DNA from: Planctomycetaceae bacterium UBA2671
GTDB taxonomy: Bacteria > Planctomycetota > Planctomycetia > Planctomycetales > Planctomycetaceae
DNA length: 17,780 nt
NCBI GenBank assembly: GCA_002359185.1
Contig: DEML01000043.1
Coordinates: 1,094 to 18,873, forward strand
Direction of reading: 5' to 3'
In this document: in pieces, positions 14,549 through 17,780 of the stretch
Position numbering within the stretch: position 1 is the stretch's first letter
Layout: each line of letters opens with the position of its first letter
Notes under the pieces: model-generated
Told to the model about the DNA's origin: nothing
Database searches by the model: none
What the model saw: the letters and a program-made list of their open reading frames with translations, nothing else
Position numbers and translations under genes: made by a program

Positions 14549-16285
14549 TTACTGGGCTTTTTTCGCATCCCACCACCAGCGGCCAACTGGCAGATTTCCA
14601 GCCTGAGCCTGCTCGGCTGCGTTTTCCAGTCGGTCGGTCGCGGTCAATTTTGAGAGAGCCGCAGAAACATCGACCTGGACACCACCAGCAACCTGGACAA
14701 CGATGTTTTTGCCGTTGAAGACTTTGTGATTCACAACAGAATCGACAGTCTGAGGAGCTTCGTAAGTGGCAGGATGATAATCGCCGTGAGCCGCAAAGCT
14801 GCCCAAGTCCCAGTTGACCTGTTGAGCCAACTGCTGCTGATTGATCAGAGCGGAAATCAAAGCCAGATCAAAAACATTCTGCAGATCGGCAAACACGAGA
14901 TCGTCGCGAGACAGATCGGAATAGTGATTCGTGAAGTTATTGGCGAACTGCTGATTGTTGGCCTCTGCAGTTCCTGTGGCAACCCGTTCACCATCTTTGT
15001 TGATGAACTGGTTTTCAGACTGGCACAGAACTGAAGACTCTCGCAATTCGTAAGCGTCGGAATCGTTGCTCTTGAGGATCGATTCACATTTGAGTGACAA
15101 CCACCAGCGAAGGGCATCCAGGCTGGACATGTCCGCGGCTTGAGCGGCGGTCATCAGTTCGAAATAATCAGGAATATTTGAGCCACCTTCGAGTTTGCCG
15201 ATTCCGATCAGTTTCATGCGGAAGTCGGCTTCGACTATCACGCGGGCAACTCGTGAACTGACGGGCACACCATAAATGGTCACATCCTGCTCGCCGAGTT
15301 TGCGTTGCAGCTGATTCGTCCAGCTGCGGACAGCTCGTGAAGATATTGCTCCGCCTGCCTGAGACTTGGCCACATAGTCTTTAAGGTCTTTCAAACCTTC
15401 GGGACGTGGATCGATTGAGCAGCCAAAAATCCGTTCGCCTTCTGGTCCGAATGTTCGCAGCAACGTGACCAGATCATCAAGTTGCAGAGTTGGGACACCA
15501 GACTGTGAGCTGACGGTGTATCCGCTTTCGGTGTATTTCCAGCCAGCTGCTGGACCAGCGATGACGATTTCGCCTGATTCAGGATAAACAAAGATGTGTT
15601 GTACCTGATAAATCCCGGCCAGATTCTGCATGGAATCGGCAACGGGCAGTCCCTGGGCAATCCGGTCCTGAACCGCTTTTTCGAGTCGAGTCAAAGAAAC
15701 CATTCGCAGGTTGCTTGGAGCAGCCATGTCATTGTTCAAGCTGGCCTGACGAGCTTCGAGGGCCAGTTCTTTCAGACGATTGTTCTGCTCGGTTGTGGTC
15801 ATTTTTGCGACCATGCCGTTGGCATCGACATAAATTCCGCCACCGGTGTCGAAGTCGTTAATTGTTCCCAAACCGCCGACGGCTTCCCAAGTGAGTGGTG
15901 AAACAACGGTTTCGATCAGAGAGATCAGTGATTCAAAGTCGGCTCCACCACCTTGCAGAGATTGCTGACGAGCCTGGGCAGCGGTTGCGTTGGCACGATC
16001 GGCATTCAAGGGCATGCGATTGAGAGTTGCCCGGGAGGCTTCAAATTGCTGATCGGCAGTTTGTGCCATGGCAATCTGAGAAAGCAACTCGCTTTTCAGA
16101 TCGGCATTTTCAACTGAAGCAGCCAGCTCGACGGCTGGCTGAAACTCGCCTGCTTCCAGATGAGCGGCAATCTGTTCAGACGGAGTAGCCGCCTGAGAGA
16201 CGCTCGTGGAAAAGGCAAACAGACAAAGACAGGCCGTGATCCAGATCGCACGGCGGGAAACTTTTTTAACAGTGACTTGGCTCAT
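14549..16285 (-). CDS. Exported DUF1598-like protein of planctomycete type
   Basis: The 578-residue product starts with a signal peptide (basic KKVSRR, hydrophobic AIWITACLCLFAF, likely cleavage after SQA near residue 32), so it acts in the periplasm or outside. Residues 35-110 look like two or three helical TPR-like pairs (EQIAAHLEAGEFQPAVELAA). A block at 118-152, LIETVVSPLTWEAVGG then GTINDFDTGGGIYVD, follows. The central part (about 195-370) has LTRLEKAVQDRIAQGLPVAD, QHIFVYPESGEIVIAGPA and DFRMKLIGIGKLEGGSNIPD, which I associate with planctomycete DUF1598 proteins, from memory. No catalytic motif is evident and the function is unknown. GAGG lies nine bases before the ATG at 16285. A clear terminator follows, so it is probably transcribed alone. 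Confidence 0.8.
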   Translation of the reverse strand: MSQVTVKKVSRRAIWITACLCLFAFSTSVSQAATPSEQIAAHLEAGEFQPAVELAASVENADLKSELLSQIAMAQTADQQFEASRATLNRMPLNADRANATAAQARQQSLQGGGADFESLISLIETVVSPLTWEAVGGLGTINDFDTGGGIYVDANGMVAKMTTTEQNNRLKELALEARQASLNNDMAAPSNLRMVSLTRLEKAVQDRIAQGLPVADSMQNLAGIYQVQHIFVYPESGEIVIAGPAAGWKYTESGYTVSSQSGVPTLQLDDLVTLLRTFGPEGERIFGCSIDPRPEGLKDLKDYVAKSQAGGAISSRAVRSWTNQLQRKLGEQDVTIYGVPVSSRVARVIVEADFRMKLIGIGKLEGGSNIPDYFELMTAAQAADMSSLDALRWWLSLKCESILKSNDSDAYELRESSVLCQSENQFINKDGERVATGTAEANNQQFANNFTNHYSDLSRDDLVFADLQNVFDLALISALINQQQLAQQVNWDLGSFAAHGDYHPATYEAPQTVDSVVNHKVFNGKNIVVQVAGGVQVDVSAALSKLTATDRLENAAEQAQAGNLPVGRWWWDAKKAQ

Positions 16286-16574
16286 AATGTGAGACCTCTT
16301 CGGGCGCGTGAAGCAACCGTAAACAGAAACATTGTTCAGTCGGAATGAAAGCTCAGGAGTTAAACCGGTAACCGGTATCTCATAGGATCGTCCACAAGTC
16401 GGGCAACGTCAAGCACTTTCCGGAAAATCCGGCGGTTTCCTGCAGTCTGAATCGATGGACTCGAAAGAAACCGAACAGCCGCTAGAATGAGTCTCCGCTC
16501 AGGCAATTCATCGAATATGAGCCTCTTTCGACGGTTATGACGATTCTGACAGTTATTCAACGAGTTTCACGATT
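16286..16574. promoter_or_regulatory. Divergent promoter region of the DUF1598-like gene and mutM
   Basis: Both genes read outward from this 289-bp space. It contains the direct repeat ACCGGTAACCGGT (near 16364), in which each ACCGGT is a palindrome, and TTCCGG-AAAA-TCCGG (near 16420). TAGAAT near 16483 could be a -10 for mutM but has no good -35. A 66-residue leftward frame here is not credible as a gene. Confidence 0.35.
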
Positions 16575-17417
16575 ATGCCGGAACTTCCAGAAGTAGAGAC
16601 CATGGTCCGGGGAATTCGTGACTGCGTCGTTGGGGGCACGATAACGGCCGTCACGCTTCCCAAATGTTCTCGCAAGCCGATTTCCATAACTCCCGGATTG
16701 AACAATATTCGTAAGCGAGTGATCGGAACAACAATCGATTCTGTCGACCGCCGAGCCAAGCGAGTGAAACTCACCCTTTCCTCAGGTGATCTGTTTGTCA
16801 TCGAACCCCGTATGACGGGATTGATGCTGCTGAGAGATGCTCCGACGCAGGACCATCTTCGATTTCAATGGACGCTCGCTCAAAAAAAAGAATCCCACGA
16901 CTTGTGGTTCTGGGATCGACGGGGACTGGGGACGATTCGTTTGTATTCCGCAGAAGAATATGCCGAGCAACTTGGTCCTAAGAGACTTGGTCCCGATGCC
17001 CTCGATATGACCTCGAAACTCTGGATCACACAATTGCAGAAAACTTCCCGCCCACTCAAAGTGGCGATGCTTGATCAGAAACTTGTCGCCGGGATTGGAA
17101 ATCTGTATGCCAGCGAAATTTTATATCGAGCGAAACTCTCGCCGCAGAAACCCGCGAATCAAGTCTCAGCTGCTGAGTGCATTCGCCTGAGCAAATCGAC
17201 GTTATTCATTCTCAAGAAAGCGATTCAATACGAAGGCTCCACTCTATCCGACGGCACCTACCGCAACGCCCTCAATCGGGATGGCAGTTATCAGAATGAA
17301 CATCGCGTCTATATGAAGCAGGACACCCTTTGCCCACGATGCCAGAGTTCAGAAATCCAGCGAATTGTCCAGGCCCAACGCTCAACGTTCTTTTGCCCCA
17401 ACTGTCAGCCGGAATGA
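16575..17417 (+). CDS. mutM: Formamidopyrimidine-DNA glycosylase (Fpg/MutM)
   Basis: This 280-residue base-excision repair enzyme removes 8-oxoguanine and ring-opened purines and nicks the abasic site. The N-terminus MPELPEVE supplies the catalytic proline (P2) and glutamate (E3). RRAKRVKL (about 57-64) carries the conserved lysine of the beta-hairpin. The helix-two-turn-helix region reads LDQKLVAGIGNLYASEILYRA, with the DNA-contacting Asn in GIGN. The C-terminal zinc finger, CPRC then 16 residues then FFCPNCQ, is complete with four cysteines and the conserved Arg of QRSTFFC. Length is slightly above the usual 269-275. The start is fixed by P2; no strong Shine-Dalgarno sequence is visible. 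It ends 18 bases from the convergent YkgJ-like gene. Confidence 0.96.
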   Translation: MPELPEVETMVRGIRDCVVGGTITAVTLPKCSRKPISITPGLNNIRKRVIGTTIDSVDRRAKRVKLTLSSGDLFVIEPRMTGLMLLRDAPTQDHLRFQWTLAQKKESHDLWFWDRRGLGTIRLYSAEEYAEQLGPKRLGPDALDMTSKLWITQLQKTSRPLKVAMLDQKLVAGIGNLYASEILYRAKLSPQKPANQVSAAECIRLSKSTLFILKKAIQYEGSTLSDGTYRNALNRDGSYQNEHRVYMKQDTLCPRCQSSEIQRIVQAQRSTFFCPNCQPE

Positions 17418-17435
17418 TTCCAGAGTCGATTTGAT

Positions 17436-17780
17436 TTACAACTCGCGTTCTGCTGCCCGGGATTCTATCACTTCAAGTTGAACGAGCTCTCCCTTATTAA
17501 TGCCTGGGCAATTCTGTTTCAGGTCGTTCCAGGTTTTTTCATCGGTTAAATGCGAGCGCCAGAATGGCCAGGTGCGACACTGAACCGGACGGACCGGATA
17601 AATCGTACACTTACGAGCCCGGCTATCGAAAAAGGTGCAATCGCCGTTCGCAAATTCCGTCAACGATTTCTGCCCCCTCAGAGGCCGGGTGTGCATCAGC
17701 CTAATTTCGCCGATCGGTTTCTCCAGATACTCGGCGATCGCCTGAATTTCTTCCTCTGAAACCCAAACCGCACCCGGACC
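17436..17780 (-). CDS. YkgJ-family cysteine-cluster protein, N-terminal part outside the window
   Basis: The frame stays open to the right edge, so about 114 C-terminal residues are visible and the start is missing. An internal ATG at 17696 is not the start, because sequence typical of the family continues upstream: GPGAVWVSEEEIQAIAEYL. The YkgJ core follows: GDCTFFDSRARKCTIYPVRP, then VQCRTWPFW and later NCPG. These cysteines, with others expected in the missing N-terminus, are thought to bind zinc or an iron-sulfur centre in this family. The biological role is not established. It converges on mutM with an 18-base gap and no visible terminator. Confidence 0.85.
   Translation of the reverse strand, partial: GPGAVWVSEEEIQAIAEYLEKPIGEIRLMHTRPLRGQKSLTEFANGDCTFFDSRARKCTIYPVRPVQCRTWPFWRSHLTDEKTWNDLKQNCPGINKGELVQLEVIESRAAEREL

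Noticed and set aside
16360..16560. 66-codon leftward frame upstream of mutM
   Set aside because: It fills the divergent promoter space, has no ribosome site and encodes an arginine-rich sequence with no family pattern.

Overview
The window reads as chromosomal DNA from a planctomycete (Planctomycetota, a Gimesia/Rubinisphaera-like relative is my guess). The signs are an exported protein that resembles the planctomycete family DUF1598, a large exported protein that is probably an outer-membrane barrel, a moderate base composition, loosely packed genes, and intergenic spaces filled with long palindromic repeats. The phylum is inferred from protein style, not from a search. I see no rRNA, tRNA, CRISPR array, transposase or prophage gene.

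Layout. Positions 1-3427 hold three leftward transport genes: a sodium:solute symporter cut by the left edge, its small DUF3311 partner (start and stop overlap by 4 bases), and upstream of them a dicarboxylate/glutamate-type sodium symporter. A perfect 28-bp tandem duplication sits in front of the DUF3311-symporter pair. Positions 3428-5908 hold a spacer with a 70-bp imperfect palindrome, then rightward ATP-dependent PEP carboxykinase (pckA) and a small SH3-like lipoprotein. A convergent 65-residue membrane protein follows. Positions 6585-10039 are rightward: a CbpA-type J-domain chaperone, a XerC/D tyrosine recombinase, and citrate synthase (gltA) with a good sigma70-like promoter. A GC-rich branched palindrome and a bidirectional terminator separate gltA from a leftward exported probable beta-barrel protein (10299-12116). 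Next, also leftward, come a UxaA-type altronate dehydratase and the DUF1598-like protein, separated by a dense nest of at least four palindromes. At the right end, rightward mutM converges on a YkgJ-type cysteine-cluster protein cut by the right edge.

How the genes may work together. Carboxylate uptake (two sodium symporters), citrate synthase and PEP carboxykinase fit growth on organic acids: acids enter the TCA cycle and carbon is withdrawn as PEP for gluconeogenesis. UxaA adds hexuronate breakdown. This grouping is loose and the genes do not form one operon. The other genes are housekeeping (chaperone, chromosome dimer resolution, 8-oxoguanine repair) or cell-envelope proteins.

The most unusual content is not a canonical defence or mobile system. 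It is (i) the set of unrelated long intergenic palindromes at 3650-3719, 10092-10176 and 14169-14469, (ii) a pair of unrelated symporters that each carry a long hydrophilic insertion in a loop predicted to face the periplasm, and (iii) the 28-bp tandem duplication in a probable promoter.
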